From Phallusia fumigata (taxonomy: Eukaryota; Chordata; Ascidiacea; Phlebobranchia; Ascidiidae), in NCBI GenBank assembly GCA_008931825.1, contig QXVZ01033163.1, positions 50,733 through 114,732 on the forward strand: a stretch of DNA of 64,000 nucleotides, written 5' to 3'. Under the pieces are notes generated by a model. The model had not been told where the DNA came from and did not search any database. It saw nothing but the letters and a program-made list of their open reading frames with translations. Made by a program: the position numbers and the translations under genes. This document shows positions 39,340 to 58,700 of this stretch, piece after piece; within the stretch, counting starts at the first letter, position 1, and each line of letters begins with the position of its first letter.

Positions 39340-39345
39340 AATAAA
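39340..39345 (+). terminator. AATAAA polyadenylation-type signal
   Basis: AATAAA lies six bases after the TGA of the Ig-like receptor gene. It is placed to end that transcript, though so short a 3' untranslated region is unusual and further signals may be used. Confidence 0.35.
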
Positions 39346-40215
39346 GTGGTTTGTTCCTGTTATTGACTATAAACATGGAAGTGCTCTTTTTGATGGCTTC
39401 GTGGGTCATATGTGGGGTTGCGCAACATTCAATAAGTAGGTGATTTGAAATATCATAGTAATCCTTTTTGAATCCTATCGTACTCATTTTTACAAAATTC
39501 AAAGCGACGTAATAGCGCATTGGGTTTTTCCCCCATATCGGCATTTTATTTTATTACCACTCGTTTTACAACTATCAAACCTGTTAAGAAGGAAAAAATA
39601 CAAGCGTGCCAGCTTGCCGTAGTAAACTGATTTTCCTTCAGTGTTTTGGCCTCGTTAAGTTTTTTTTGTAGTGATTAATGATTTAAAAACACCGTGGTTG
39701 TAGATATCAGACCGCTTTTTTTCGGCAATTGTCTTTTTTTCACTGCCCATTGTTTTGCCATACAGTGTGCTTTGGTTTCGATTCAGTCATTTCATGCTTT
39801 ATTTCTGTGATCTTCGGGTTTTGCTGAGTCAATTCTCCACTGCATCGGAAACTACATTTTGCACTTAAAGGCAGTGACTAGCCGCGCTACTGTTGTTATA
39901 GAGATTTGGGATCAGATTACAAGGACTAGGTCGTTTAAGTACTTGTAACAAAGTTTAAAACAATGAAAAAACAATGCCAAGGAACTTTGTTCATACAGTT
40001 ACTGACCAAACATCGGTTTTGAACAAAACCAATTTTTGATTCAACTGCGAATTGCAACCCCCAACTTTTCGGGTACAGGACGATATACCAATCATGTCTA
40101 GATAGCAGCAGTACTAACGGCACCTATCCTTCTCCCCTGGTTTCGCCCAGTGACGTCGCAGATTTACTCATGGCAAAAATTTATATTGAACTACATTTGT
40201 ATCATTTTTGTGAAA
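39346..40215. other. Intergenic, no gene seen
   Basis: No supported gene. The right end may include 5' debris of the neighbouring retroelement, because an open frame runs in from about 40150, but nothing recognisable precedes 40216. Confidence 0.45.
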
Positions 40216-41026
40216 ATTTCCGCGTTCTTGACACAGGAAGACAATGGGAGGGTTGGGTTCTTAGATGTTTTACATCTATGGTTTTGTGACACAAGTTCAT
40301 GTAAAGACAGCCGCCAACACAGCTTCATCAACGGCACCTCATGCCATCCAACTCACATTTGGTGCCGTTGTTTTGGGAGAAGCGTCCCGCCTTAGAAGGT
40401 CAAGTGTGATAGATGAAGCGTTTCCTGATTACATCATCAACACCTACATTGATACTGCTCTGCAGCAGCGACGTCATTACTTGGACGACGGCCTTTTCCA
40501 ATCTTCTACAACTGACGCATAAAGAACAGACACCAAAACCCCAGGCAAAGATCGTTTACAAGAAGCCACCTACGTTGGGCAATCACCTACTTAATTACAT
40601 GCGCTTGGCTCATTCTACTCAGGAAATCATCGGCAAATCGGTCCCTTGTGGAAGATGTGCTTTATGTGGGCACTATGGCTCACACAAATCCGTGGTTTCT
40701 ACACAGCGCCAAAAACGTCAACGATGGAACAGTTGCCCTCACACAGTCTCTAGCCTGCAGCAATGCAATGGAAGATACGTGGGGCAAACAAAAAACAAAT
40801 TCTCCACGCGTTGGTCAGGCCATGGGACAGTGTGAAACACGTTTAAGGCCAGCCACGCTAACGATATTGCCTCGTTAGGCCATCACTTTGCCATCACTGA
40901 CTGTTTTTGTGTTATTCTGGTAGAGCAACCGAATGTTGACCGTTTGGACTATTGTGAAGTGAAATGGCCTAAGGTTATTAGTTCATTTATCAACATGAAA
41001 AAGATGTTACTGCCTAAGATTCGGTA
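40216..41026 (+). mobile_element. Decayed retroelement: RT remnant plus GIY-YIG domain (Penelope-like)
   Basis: A frame at 40216-40269 reads FLTQEDNGRVGFLDV, resembling the 'ENGxLxFLDV' block near the end of reverse transcriptases in Penelope-like and related elements. A second frame from about 40537 has a cysteine cluster (VPCGRCALCG), then LQQCNGRYVGQTKNKFSTRWSGH, which fits the C-terminal half of a GIY-YIG endonuclease (YVGQTxxxxxxR, H). One in-frame stop (TGA after HGTV) interrupts it; the same frame then continues through HHFAITDCF to a TAG at 41024-41026. The frame change between the RT and GIY-YIG parts, the internal stop and the lack of the RT core show a dead, 5'-truncated copy. Assignment to Penelope-like rather than another GIY-YIG retroelement is inference from the RT/GIY-YIG order. 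Confidence 0.62.
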
Positions 41027-43398
41027 GCTTTTCGTGATAGTTTTTATATTTGTGTGTGCCTGCAGTTAGTTTCTTCCTGCTCAGCCTGGGGTTTTTATTT
41101 GGCGACGTTTATTTTTTCTTTTTATCTGGCGTTTAGTTACGAGCTCCACATTTTTTCTTTTTCTTTGCGACTTCGTGACCCTCGTCTTGTTACATTTTCT
41201 GGAACTTTGCTTTCTAGTGTTTGGTCTTCAACCTTTTTCTTTTGTCCGATTTTTGCATTTTCAGGAACTGACGATGCCGATTTAGACGAAATATATATTT
41301 CTTATGTATTATAACAACTGATTCTGTCAGCATTTGAGACTGTTCTCTCAAATTTCGAGATTTTGTAGTTTTAAAACACCTTACAAACTAGAAATTCTGA
41401 TTATAAAAACGCATCGTTTTTTTCAATTAAAAACAAATAATTTTAAAAGACAGTAATTTCGAATCGGTTACTTGGTATTTAAAACGCTCTGTCGAGAACT
41501 CGGCCTATTTCTAACGACAGGTAGACGCAACAAGTAAGTAACGATTATTTCTCCCGTAACATTCCACGTATCTGGATTAATTTTTATTGCTGTGTTAAGG
41601 CCAAGCGCCTCAGACCGTACAGCCAGTGCCCATCTATTTAACCGCACTCGTATAAAATAGCGTACGCTGCTTGCATCATGCGGATCTAACATGTTTAAAG
41701 GCGCTAAGTAACACTGTTGAAATTAAGCATAGGGTTTCTGAAATCAATTAAAAATCCAAGATGGCCGATCCCGGGACTAATATAGTGAGGAAAAAGCACA
41801 TTAGTCGGGCATCAAGTAGTTTTAATAAATGTAAGACATGATTGCAGATGGTGCGTGGCTGTTTCCTAAACGAAAGCATATGCAAAACATATCGTATTAC
41901 TTTGCTTTGTTTCCTACTAGCGTACCAACATTTTTTTATCCGGGCTTCATTAACAATAGAATGACACCTCACACTTGACAAGAGCGATAGAAAGAAAGCA
42001 GTCCGTCCTGTTCGCTCTAGGCGCGTACATAAAACGCAACTCAAACGCAATGGGAAAGGATGCCACATGCTACATCACTTTTGACAACTTTTCGCTGACT
42101 TTCCTGAATGTAGCTTTTTGCCTCAGATTAAAAAAAGTTGCATGTCCGTTCAGTGATGCGTGAAGCAACAGCACTTAACCATGACGGTTTTTGTGTTTTG
42201 TTGTTGTTGTTGTTGCTGTTCGCATGTTTTTTTTTAAAATTAAAACCAATCTTACGGTCAGTTAACTTAAACTGGAGTTTTTACCAAAATCTTTGCAGTT
42301 TTATGTGTTTTTGCAAACATAAACTTTCATAAAAATGGTAGTTAAAATATATTTTAGTTTTATATAATACATTCACAATAAAATTGCAATGCAAATGAGG
42401 TGTATTCAACATTAGATCATTTGGCGACAAGCGCAAAAAACTGCAAATTACGGTCAAAAGAAATAAATAAAAGGTCGCCGGTTGACCACTAGAGACAGCA
42501 TCAAAAAACTAAGGAAAGTTCATCTGGGTTCACTTATTGTCTGTGTAACTGGGATCGCTGCTTTCTGCGTCCTTTTTAGAAATCCAACAAGTTAACATTA
42601 CGTTTTAATGTAGGTTTGGGAAATGTTAGTCATTGTCCAAGAAGTGTTTATATGTCAATAACTTTTCAAAAATTCATTTCCACGTAGTTTCATTTGTATT
42701 TTAGATGCCTGACTGTAACTGAGTCTAAATTCAGTAACTTCGTCATAAGTAACCTATCTTAACCCTTTACGTTGGACATTCTGCAGGTCAAACATTTTGT
42801 TTAACTAGTGTATCATGGTTACTGTGGGAATGTTGTTTTTGTTCGTGGTCACTACATAATCTTTAACTTTGGCGTGTAAGTTTAAGAGCAACAAGTAAGT
42901 TTCATGTATGTGTTAAAAAAACTGTTTGCCATTTGTACAATATGATATAATATGGAACATCTAATGTTTTAATCTGTTAGCTTGTTAAAAAAAGTTGGTG
43001 CACATTTCTTAGAGTAATCTTGGTAGATCGATACTTTCTATTTGCTTTTTGTATTTCAATTTTTTTTTTAATATTTAGGCCTAAATATATACAAAACCAT
43101 GAACCAGGATATGCACCAATTGTAAAATGACTTGCTCATTAAAGTGGGGTGTTTAGCAAAGAATCATTGGTTCCAAATTTGAGTGATATCAATTCAGTTA
43201 CCCATAATAATATTTTTTTGGCTTTTGTTGCAAATTATACTGTATACTGGTGTCTTGTACTCCTTCAAATATATTTTATGTTCACAGTTGCCCTCAGCTT
43301 ATTTGCATTGGGCATAAGACAAGTAGGAAACCATGTAGTGTAGGGATGGTATCTTGTTCAATCATTGTTATTTAAAGATCCGAAGTGGTTGGTTCGCA
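41027..43398. other. Intergenic, no gene seen
   Basis: An AT-rich stretch of 2.4 kb. One open frame just after the retroelement (41054-41314) is rich in Phe/Ser and may be its 3' tail. A GTT repeat lies near 42200. The right end should contain the promoter and any 5' untranslated exon of the kinase gene. Confidence 0.45.
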
Positions 43399-50332
<6,934 letters not shown>

Positions 50333-51170
50333 ACGGTGAGCCACAAGATAAACTTTGGTCTCTTCGATTTATGTGTATGGGTTTGAATTTAGGCATAAGC
50401 CTGTGCGTTCGGTTGGTACCTTGTCTCTAAAATCCCGTAACCAACACATGTGCCAAACTACAGCCTTTTCAGTAAGTGGCGAAAAGTTTGTTGATTGTCG
50501 GTATGAAACACAAATCAAAATACAAAACGAAATAAATTCCCAAGTGAAATGTGTGTATCGGTAGCTTATTTGTTGCTGAGTAAGCGCTACATTAAATCTG
50601 TGCCTTGTTTTGCAAATTGTTGCTCTTTGCTTTGCTAGGTGCCCTCGCAAAAACTTGTTCTGTTCTATCTTTACTAGGCGCTGTCAAATCCGTTTGCAAA
50701 GGTTTTCTGCAAAATTTCAGCGCACTGTGAACGACGCTTTGTGCGTTGCGTGTCCTTATGTAATTGGTTGAAGCTCATTGTTGCAAAGCTTGGCCATTCC
50801 TATGTCAAGAACTGATATAGGCAACGTGCATAATCATTCGCTTACCAACTGTGTTTTGACCAGTGTTTGTTGTGGTTTAGATGGATATACATACCACTTA
50901 TAATGGCAGACGATATAACGAACGTGGTTTCGCTCTGAAAAGATGCTCTTACCATACTCAAGTTACATGCACATGCGGGTTTTAGGGATATGCAGACCCA
51001 ATACATGCAGTTTTATTGACTTGATCGTACAATTTAAAATTGAAGTCAAAAGTGTTCTTTTCGTGACGAAAATGGCACCTACTGAAAAGTGTTCTCTCAA
51101 CAACTTTAAGCAACTCTCTATCTAGCTATTGTTTACGATTGCTTGTTCTTTTTCTTTTTCGGTTCATTGA

Positions 51171-51695
51171 CATGAAATATGTATCCTTGTTTTTGAGATT
51201 TCCTGACTATTTCCACAGTTGTCGGTTCTCTTTTCACGCTTTTCCTCTATTTTGTTTGTTGGCTGCTTTTTTGACACATTAAATGTATTTCCTTTCATGG
51301 AATAAAACGCTCCAACCATGGGGTCCAATGTAATAGACTGACACGGCTGGAATGACATGGGACTTTTTCTAGATTACAAGCCTTTCCACAGACCTNCATG
51401 AAATATGTATCCTTGTTTTCGAGATTTCCTGCCTATTTCCACAGTTGTCGGTTCTCTTTTCACGCTTTTCCCCTTTTTTGTTTGTTGGCTGCTTTTTCGA
51501 CACATTAAATGTATTTCCTTTCATGGAATAAAACGCTCCAACCATGGAGTCCAATGTACTAATAGACTGACAGGGCTGGAATGACATGGGACTTTTTTCT
51601 AGATTACAAGCCTTTCCACAGACCTTTAATCAGAGTCACTGTANTTTTTCTAGATTACAAGCCTTTCCACAGACCTTTAATCAGAGTCACTGTAT
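51171..51695. repeat. Nested contig-end duplications around N 51396 and 51644
   Basis: 51171-51395 recurs at 51397-51625 with a few differences. The 50 bases 51594-51643 (beginning TTTTTCTAGATTACAAG) recur at 51645-51694. Each copy pair abuts an N, so these are two successive unmerged overlaps in non-coding DNA. Confidence 0.85.
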
Positions 51696-52292
51696 ATATG
51701 TTGCTTATCTAAAGAACTTCGCAAGATGCATACAATACAGAATATTGACGTTTTTAAAAAAAACTTGCATTTAAAAAACACGTTTCACAATTTCCTGGCA
51801 GAGTCGGGGTTTTAGGGATGGATAAGTTGTAAACACGCGGATCGTGATGAAACTGTATCTTTTACTTGACAAAGTATAAGTGAGATCTACAACCTTTTCA
51901 TATATGCTGTGTAGAAAAAGGTAACGCAGATACATTGCGTAAAAAAGATAGTCGAGCAGGAATATGAAAACGAAGCGCGGCGCATTCAGCAATGATGCCT
52001 CCAGGGCTCAATGCAAAATTAGACAAAAAATGACTGCAAGCAAATCCTGTAAAAGCCTCGGATCTACTGGCTGTAATCGATAGGTTCTACATTTAAGAGG
52101 TTTTGCTTTGGCATGTTTTGGAAACCCATTTCCGACTACATTTTCAATTAGTTATAGGGCTACCTAGCGTAAGGTATCCGCTAGGTGGCGATCGACACCA
52201 TCGTTTCTAATTTTCTTTTCTGAGGATCGACGGTTGCGCACAGATGAGCACTGCTGTTTCGAGCATGTTCCGCGGGGACCCTTGTACCCTCT

Positions 52293-52322
52293 GTTGATGT
52301 TCAGGACACAACAAAGTTCTGT
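52293..52322 (+). repeat. 30-base sequence repeated at the window's right edge
   Basis: Bases 52293-52322 (beginning GTTGATGTTCAGGACACAAC) are identical to the last 30 bases of the window (63971-64000). Upstream flanks differ. Because the right copy is cut by the window edge, the match may be longer. Confidence 0.8.
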
Positions 52323-52751
52323 TTTAATCAATGACAAACCCCACCATTGTGAAAGTAACCTGGGGACCTTTCAGTTGGCAGGATAAGTTTTTGAGGTTGG
52401 AGAACGGAAACACAAATGTTGATACAAAACAGCGAGTTTTGGCACGTCTTGGCCAGTGGCATTACCTCAGTCAGATGAAATGCTTCGATGTGGTGGGCGT
52501 TGGCCACTTGCGTTCAAAACCGTTATCTGTTAGGAATTGCTAAGGTTGGACCGTTTTTTGATGGATAAAAATGCTTTCAAAGTATACCAAATACCAACTG
52601 TTACAGGTTGAAAAGCGGCTTTGTGTCGCCGCAAATTCCTGGATAAGAATGTCATTTTTCCCAAATCCCCACCAATTCATCAACCGCCAATCGCCTTTCC
52701 GGGGTGTTTGGAAACGCATTAAAGACATGTCAGCGGAGGCAGCAAAGTTAA

Positions 52752-52752
52752 N
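52752..52752. other. Contig join without visible overlap inside a collagen exon
   Basis: The N at 52752 cuts a collagen exon in the middle of its Gly-X-Y run. The left flank does not continue the Gly-X-Y pattern in any frame and is not repeated on the right. The 3' part of the collagen gene is therefore absent from this window. Confidence 0.8.
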
Positions 52753-55700
52753 TGCGCCTCTTGCCCCACGAGGCCCGGGTGCGCCCGATGGCCCTGGTGG
52801 TCCAGTTCTGCCTCGTCCAGGTAACCCTGCGAATCACAAGTTTTGCTGTTAGTTGCATTTAAGATAGTTATTAGCGATTTAAAAGTATACATTTTACTGT
52901 TGGTATGAGATGGATAGCTTCCAGTAAATTTAATGAAACCCGCTAACCTGCTATTAACCAATCTACCCACGCGCGCATGTTGTAAAGTACCTGGCGTTCC
53001 AGTAACACCTGCCGGGCCTTGAATTCCAATTCCTGGCGGGCCACGCTCCCCTTTGTCACCGATCAGACCTTCAATGCAAACAAGTTAGACGGGATCTAGT
53101 TGAACAAAGCTATATTCTAAACTAACCTCTGTCCCCACGTGAACCTTTAGATCCGGCGACGCCTGGGTAACCTCTTGGACCCAAAGGTCCTTCGAATCCC
53201 TGATGTCCTGCAGAGATACAACAACGGTTGGTGAAATAAATTAAACTATTGGTTTGTAAATATTTTTTGTTGTGGTTTGCTGCGTACCTTGTGGTCCAGT
53301 GGGTCCACGGGGCCCGGGAGGTCCTGGTGGACCGCGGACAGTTCGAATTCTTGATGGTCGATATGTTTGCGACGATGAACCTTGTGTCTTCCGGTCGTAC
53401 TCTGTTTACGAGAAAAAACGTATAAGGCTTGGGCAAGTGCAGCATGCAAGGCGACGTGTATGTGCCACCATGAACACGCACCCTGGCCAGTGACCTATGG
53501 CTACACTTTGATAGTGGTAAATATGTTCTGTTGGTAAGGAAACTCATGTCCCTTTGCCTGCCTGCCTGCCCGCCTGCAGTGACACTGTGTTGTCGGAGCA
53601 CTTGAGACAGCAGACAAGCAGCAACCATGATAAGGTGCAAATAACACTCTTATGTCACAGACCTTGTTGGAACAAACCACATTCCAGTAGGCAGTCAAGT
53701 AGCATGACCGACCGGGTTTCGTTGCGAAGAATAAACAACGAATTTGCGATGCAACAAACTCAAAAGAGGCATGTGAAGCTTTAAAGTTTGTAAGAAAAAA
53801 CAAATTGAAACAACTGATGAGTGCTTGATTACATCATGGTTTGTTTTTATCTTCTATACTTCTTTAAACAAATGATTTGGCGGCATATGATTTCCTCTGG
53901 CATTATTGGTGTGTCAATGCTGTAAAAGACACCACCAAAAAATATTAATGATGCCTGGTTTCAAATGTTACTTTGGACAAACGTTTTAGATTTTTTCCCG
54001 AATTTAGATTTTTAAGATTTCCGGGGTGAATGGAAAAGTCATTAAAACTGGCTCTGTTGTTCAAGCATTGTCAGTGTCCCAAAAACCGCAACGCAATCGT
54101 TTGTTTGGAAAGCGTCGTTTATTGGGTGGAGGGGCGTGTTTCCTCATTCTTTGCAGCCGATTTCAACCGCCACGAATTGCGCAAAGGTTACAAATATGCG
54201 CCTTGTTTACCCTGTCGACGGTGGCGCAACCCTCGGCCGTCACAACATATTTTGTCGGATAGTAAAGTACGGGTGGCGATGATGAATCGTCAGGTTCGCA
54301 GCACTTGTAACTATGTATACATACACGACATTTCAATCCCACCCTCCACGTTTATGGACCTACCTTGGGATAGACGAAAAGCAAAATCATCGCTCACGGT
54401 TTTCGTACATACCGCGACCGATTCTCTTTGAAGTTTTTCGAACCTATCGCTTCAGGTAACACCGTATCGCTTTTGTGTTTTTCGGGGAGTAAGACATTTT
54501 TACGGCCCGCTTGAACGGGACTGAAAGCGGCACAAATTCAAAAGCCGACGCGCGTAGCCATCAATCAACAGGAACGACACGAGAGGGTCGACTTAATCTG
54601 AAATCTATTCGGCGGCTTGGGCCAACAAACGCTTGACGGAATTAAAAGTAAACAGTCGACCTGAAAAAAGATGAAACGGCTTAGAGGCGAGTCGAGCGCA
54701 TTATGGGTGTAAGTTGTCAGAGTGGCGGCTAAGTGTGCAATGCCAGGTTGGCACGCGCTACTTGTCAAAATACAAAGATCGGAGCTGGGCGTGTAATTTT
54801 GACGTCCCTGTGACATTTGGTGATTCTTCAAAAGGATTTCTAGACAATGTCGTTTCAAGTCTATGTGGAAATAATATTTGGCAACTATGGCACAAAATAT
54901 ACATTAAAAATAGCCAATCCGCAATTTGAAGCTAAATCCTAATCTTTTTTACTTCCTAGATTCGAAAGTATGTTGGGTCTTGATTTCACAAGGTATAATT
55001 TTCACAAGCAAAGGTTTGACCTTTAACATGCGAAATCGTATACAAGACGCAAATCCCGTATAACTTTATTGCTGTAAATTCAAAAGCCACCCTTGTTGGG
55101 CACAATTTACTGCTACAGGAGATGCCATATCCACTAAGCCACGGTTGCTAGAACTTAGAAAATGCGTGTTTTACGGGTGTCAGTAGCTGGTACTGGCGAC
55201 ACAAAGACGCCAGTGTCTTTTTGCACTTGCGTCGGCCGCCATCTTCAAAGCCGTTAAAGATATAAATCAAACCAATGTCATAATGCGATTCGCAATTGCT
55301 CGCCCAACCTGCGCTACCGAGGGCAAATACATTGGTCCGACACGGCAAATATATATACGGAACAATTCTTTAGTGGCCTCGTGTACAGAGCTGCATAGTT
55401 TGGGCCCAGATTTGTTTGACTTTGTCAAGCGGGCTTGGAGAGAAGCAAACACAATTTGCATCCGCAGATCCCTTTCATTACGCTTGCTTACATATCAATC
55501 TTTGTTAGTCGCACTCGTAATGTTGACTACTTAAGCACAGTATTGGGCACTTTGAGCACCCGTAAAGGGGGCCAAAGTGCGATTGATGCCACTTTTGTCT
55601 CCTCACAGATTACGATTAACGGTCCAAAAGTCGAACGAACTTGGCCGTAACGGGGCGCGTATTTGCTAACGATTGTTACCGTAAAATGGAGCGGTGTCTA

Positions 55701-58700
55701 CAAACGATACAATGCACGAGTGAAGAGCTACATAGCTGTGTGACAGGCAGAGTGGGCACGGGAAACTCTGTTAGGAAATATGCTATTTGCATTACTTCAA
55801 TCACGATGGGGTTTCACTTAAGTCCTCACCGTCAATCATTGCCTGGCAAATTTTGCGCGCAATTATTTCCATTTGCTCCGATGACGCATCGCCGTTTCCT
55901 GGATCGCCTTTAGCGCCGGGGGGTCCGGGGTACCCCTAAAACAATAAGTGACTGTTTGCTCACTCGTACTTAATGGAATGAAGTGCCAAAACCTAATACG
56001 TTGTTTTTTTGTCATACGGTGTCCATATTCGTAACTTGACTCGATGTTTTTGTCGTTTTAATAAAATAGATTGACTTACAGTGTCTCCGGGTGTTCCTGG
56101 TGGTCCTGGGGTTCCCCTCGGTCCTACTTGTCCCTAAATAGTCAGCACATGAAAAGTGGACAATGCTGTAAGATTTTTATAAAAATTCATCCTCAAAAAA
56201 CCCAAACAGTCGTTTACACTTGAACGTATTTTAATGTTTTCCGTCAGACAAACGCTAAAATGTGAAACAGCATCACTCAACATGGACTCTTGAACATGCG
56301 TGAGAAGAGTGGTCGTGTGTACCAAGTTTGCCATCGGATTATTGGAAGACATATTCATCTGCCAACACGGGCGCCAATGTGCAAGTGGGTTGGCTTCAAA
56401 GTAGCTCGTTGGGCGGTGATGTAAATAAATGTCGATTTTACACCACTATTCAACGTTGAGTCAATAATGTCCTAATGTGGTTTACCCCTCCGTTTCTGTT
56501 GACACACACGAGCGCCCTGTGATCCGATTAAAACGAGAAAACCCGACTTTCGTGCTGTTCAAATAGCGAAATGTCATATAGCGAAAATCTTTTCAAAATG
56601 CCAAGCATCCCGTTGAACGCCCATGCAATCGTGCGTTAGCAAGTGTGGGCTGCAACAACGATGGAATTTTTTCCTCGCAAACTTAAAGGCCGCAAGTTTC
56701 ATAGCAAGCCAATAACAGGACGAAAGCATGCTATTTTTGCTGCCAAGTATATTTGATGCGTGACTTGTGAGATGACTTACAACACGTCCGCTTGGCCCTG
56801 GGTAACCTCTCCGACCCTCCGCACCGATCAANGGTCGTTTACACTTGAACGTATTTTAATGTTTTCCGTCAGACAAATGCTAAAATGTGAAACAGCATCA
56901 CTCAACATGGACTCTTGAACATGCGTGAGAAGAGTGGTCGTGTGTACCAAGTTTGCCATCGGATTATTGGAAAACATATTCATCTGCCAACACGGGCGCC
57001 AATGTGCAAGTGGGTTGGCTTCAAAGTAGCTCGTTGGGCGGTGATGTAAATAAATGTCGATTCTACACCACTATTCAACGTTGAGTCAATAATGTCCTAA
57101 TGTGGTTTACCCCTCCGTTCCTGTTGACACACACGAGCGCCCTGTGATCCGATTAAAACGAGAAAACCCGACTTTCGTGCTGTTCAAATAGCGAAATGTC
57201 GTCGAAACCAAACGCGTCTTAAATCTTTTCAAAATACCAAGCATCCCGTTGAACGCCCATGCAATCGTGCGTTAGCAAGTGCGGGCTGCAACAACGATGG
57301 AATTTTACCTCGCAAACTTGAAGGCCGCAAGTTTCATAGCAAGCCAATAACAGGACGAAAGCATGCTATTTTTGCTGCCACATTCAGTGAAGAACTAACA
57401 TGGTAATATCTGATTTGAGGTTCATGATATCGTGCCAAGTGTATTTGATGTCGTGACTTGTGAGATGACTTACAACACGTCCGCTTGGCCCAGGGTAACC
57501 TCTCCGACCCTCCGCACCGATCAAACCCTGGTAGTGTTATGTCTTTTATTGCGCTAAATATGATTATTGTGCAGCTGATATTTATTCTTTCCTCACCTGT
57601 TGTCCTTGTGGGCCGACTGGGCCCTGTTGTCCCGGATCGCACTTTTCTTCTTTGCCTCCTCCGAAATCCTACAACGATTAAGTGCAAAAATGCGGTGATG
57701 ATTATTTTAGCCAGTGTTTGTAAATGTAACGATGGTCAAGTTCTTACTGCAACTGCTTGCTTAATGAGAACCTCAATCGTTTCGTCATCAACAAATCCCA
57801 TTCCCATCAGATCGTCACTTCCCGATTGGTGGCCGGGCGGGCCAGGGGGTCCTCGAAGACCGGGAGGACCTTGCAAACCGATTGGTCCCACCGGCCCAGG
57901 TTTTCCATCTTGGCCCTAAATACAAGCCACAGTTGTTTCCCGTATTTAAAATAACCAAAAAAAATCTTGCAACAATAATGTGTTACTTAAAAGGTAACTG
58001 TTTGTACGTTATTTTAAGAGTTCATGTTGTGCAACGAAAACTGCTCATATGGCCTTACTGGGTTTCCTTTTTCTCCACTTGACCCCTTTTCCCCTTTGCT
58101 ACCCTGTAAAAAATAATTGTTTGTTATTGTAGGTTTTCTGTCTTTGGGTCGTAGAAATGGTTTTGGGACTAAAACTTTATGTTTCGAGTTGACGTTAAAG
58201 TTGACGTTCTACGGAACTTACTGTTAAACTGTGAACTCTTGCATATCGCGTTTGCCGAATACCCAAAGCGGATGTTTGTACAATTTCATCACATTGGGAT
58301 CGAGTTACAAAACATTGCATTTCTCAATCAGTAACCCTTACCGGAATTCCATTAGCACCGGGCGCACATGAACACTTGCTGCTCACTAACTTCGGCGGGG
58401 CCTTTGGCGGTCCTGCAAAGTATGCGAAACACTTGATTCTGTTCCATTACGGGCATCAATGCCGCAGACGCAATAAATCAAGATTGTGTCAATACGCCAG
58501 CAGTCATCACAATCCATCAGCGGTAGTGGTGGGCGATTCGCGCTTTGCTGTTCAGATGGATTACGATTTATTAACAGCGCACTTTCCTGTTCGTAACGTT
58601 TTTGTCGCTTGAGACAGTTCAGGGGCAAAAACCTTTTTAATCTTGAAAAATACTCAAGCATTGATTTCAAATTTAGATTGTTTGGTAAAAAAACAAATGC

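Larger units (their letters stand above)
50333..52751. other. Intergenic between kinase and collagen genes
   Basis: A convergent arrangement: the kinase ends at 50332 (plus) and the collagen is read from the right (minus). An AATAAA at 50530-50535 could end the kinase transcript. Apart from duplicated contig-end segments (51171-51695) and a 30-base repeat at 52293-52322, no gene is recognised. The 3' exons of the collagen gene should follow to the left but are not seen, so this piece may not be contiguous with 52753 onward. Confidence 0.5.

Noticed and set aside
53122-53640. 172-codon minus-strand frame read as a gene of its own
   Set aside because: Its end coincides with a true collagen exon (53127-53207), but the rest runs through introns and reads the neighbouring collagen exon in the wrong frame.
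54026-54431. Two overlapping plus-strand open frames
   Set aside because: They lie in a collagen intron, with no recognised domain and no sign of splicing; probably chance.
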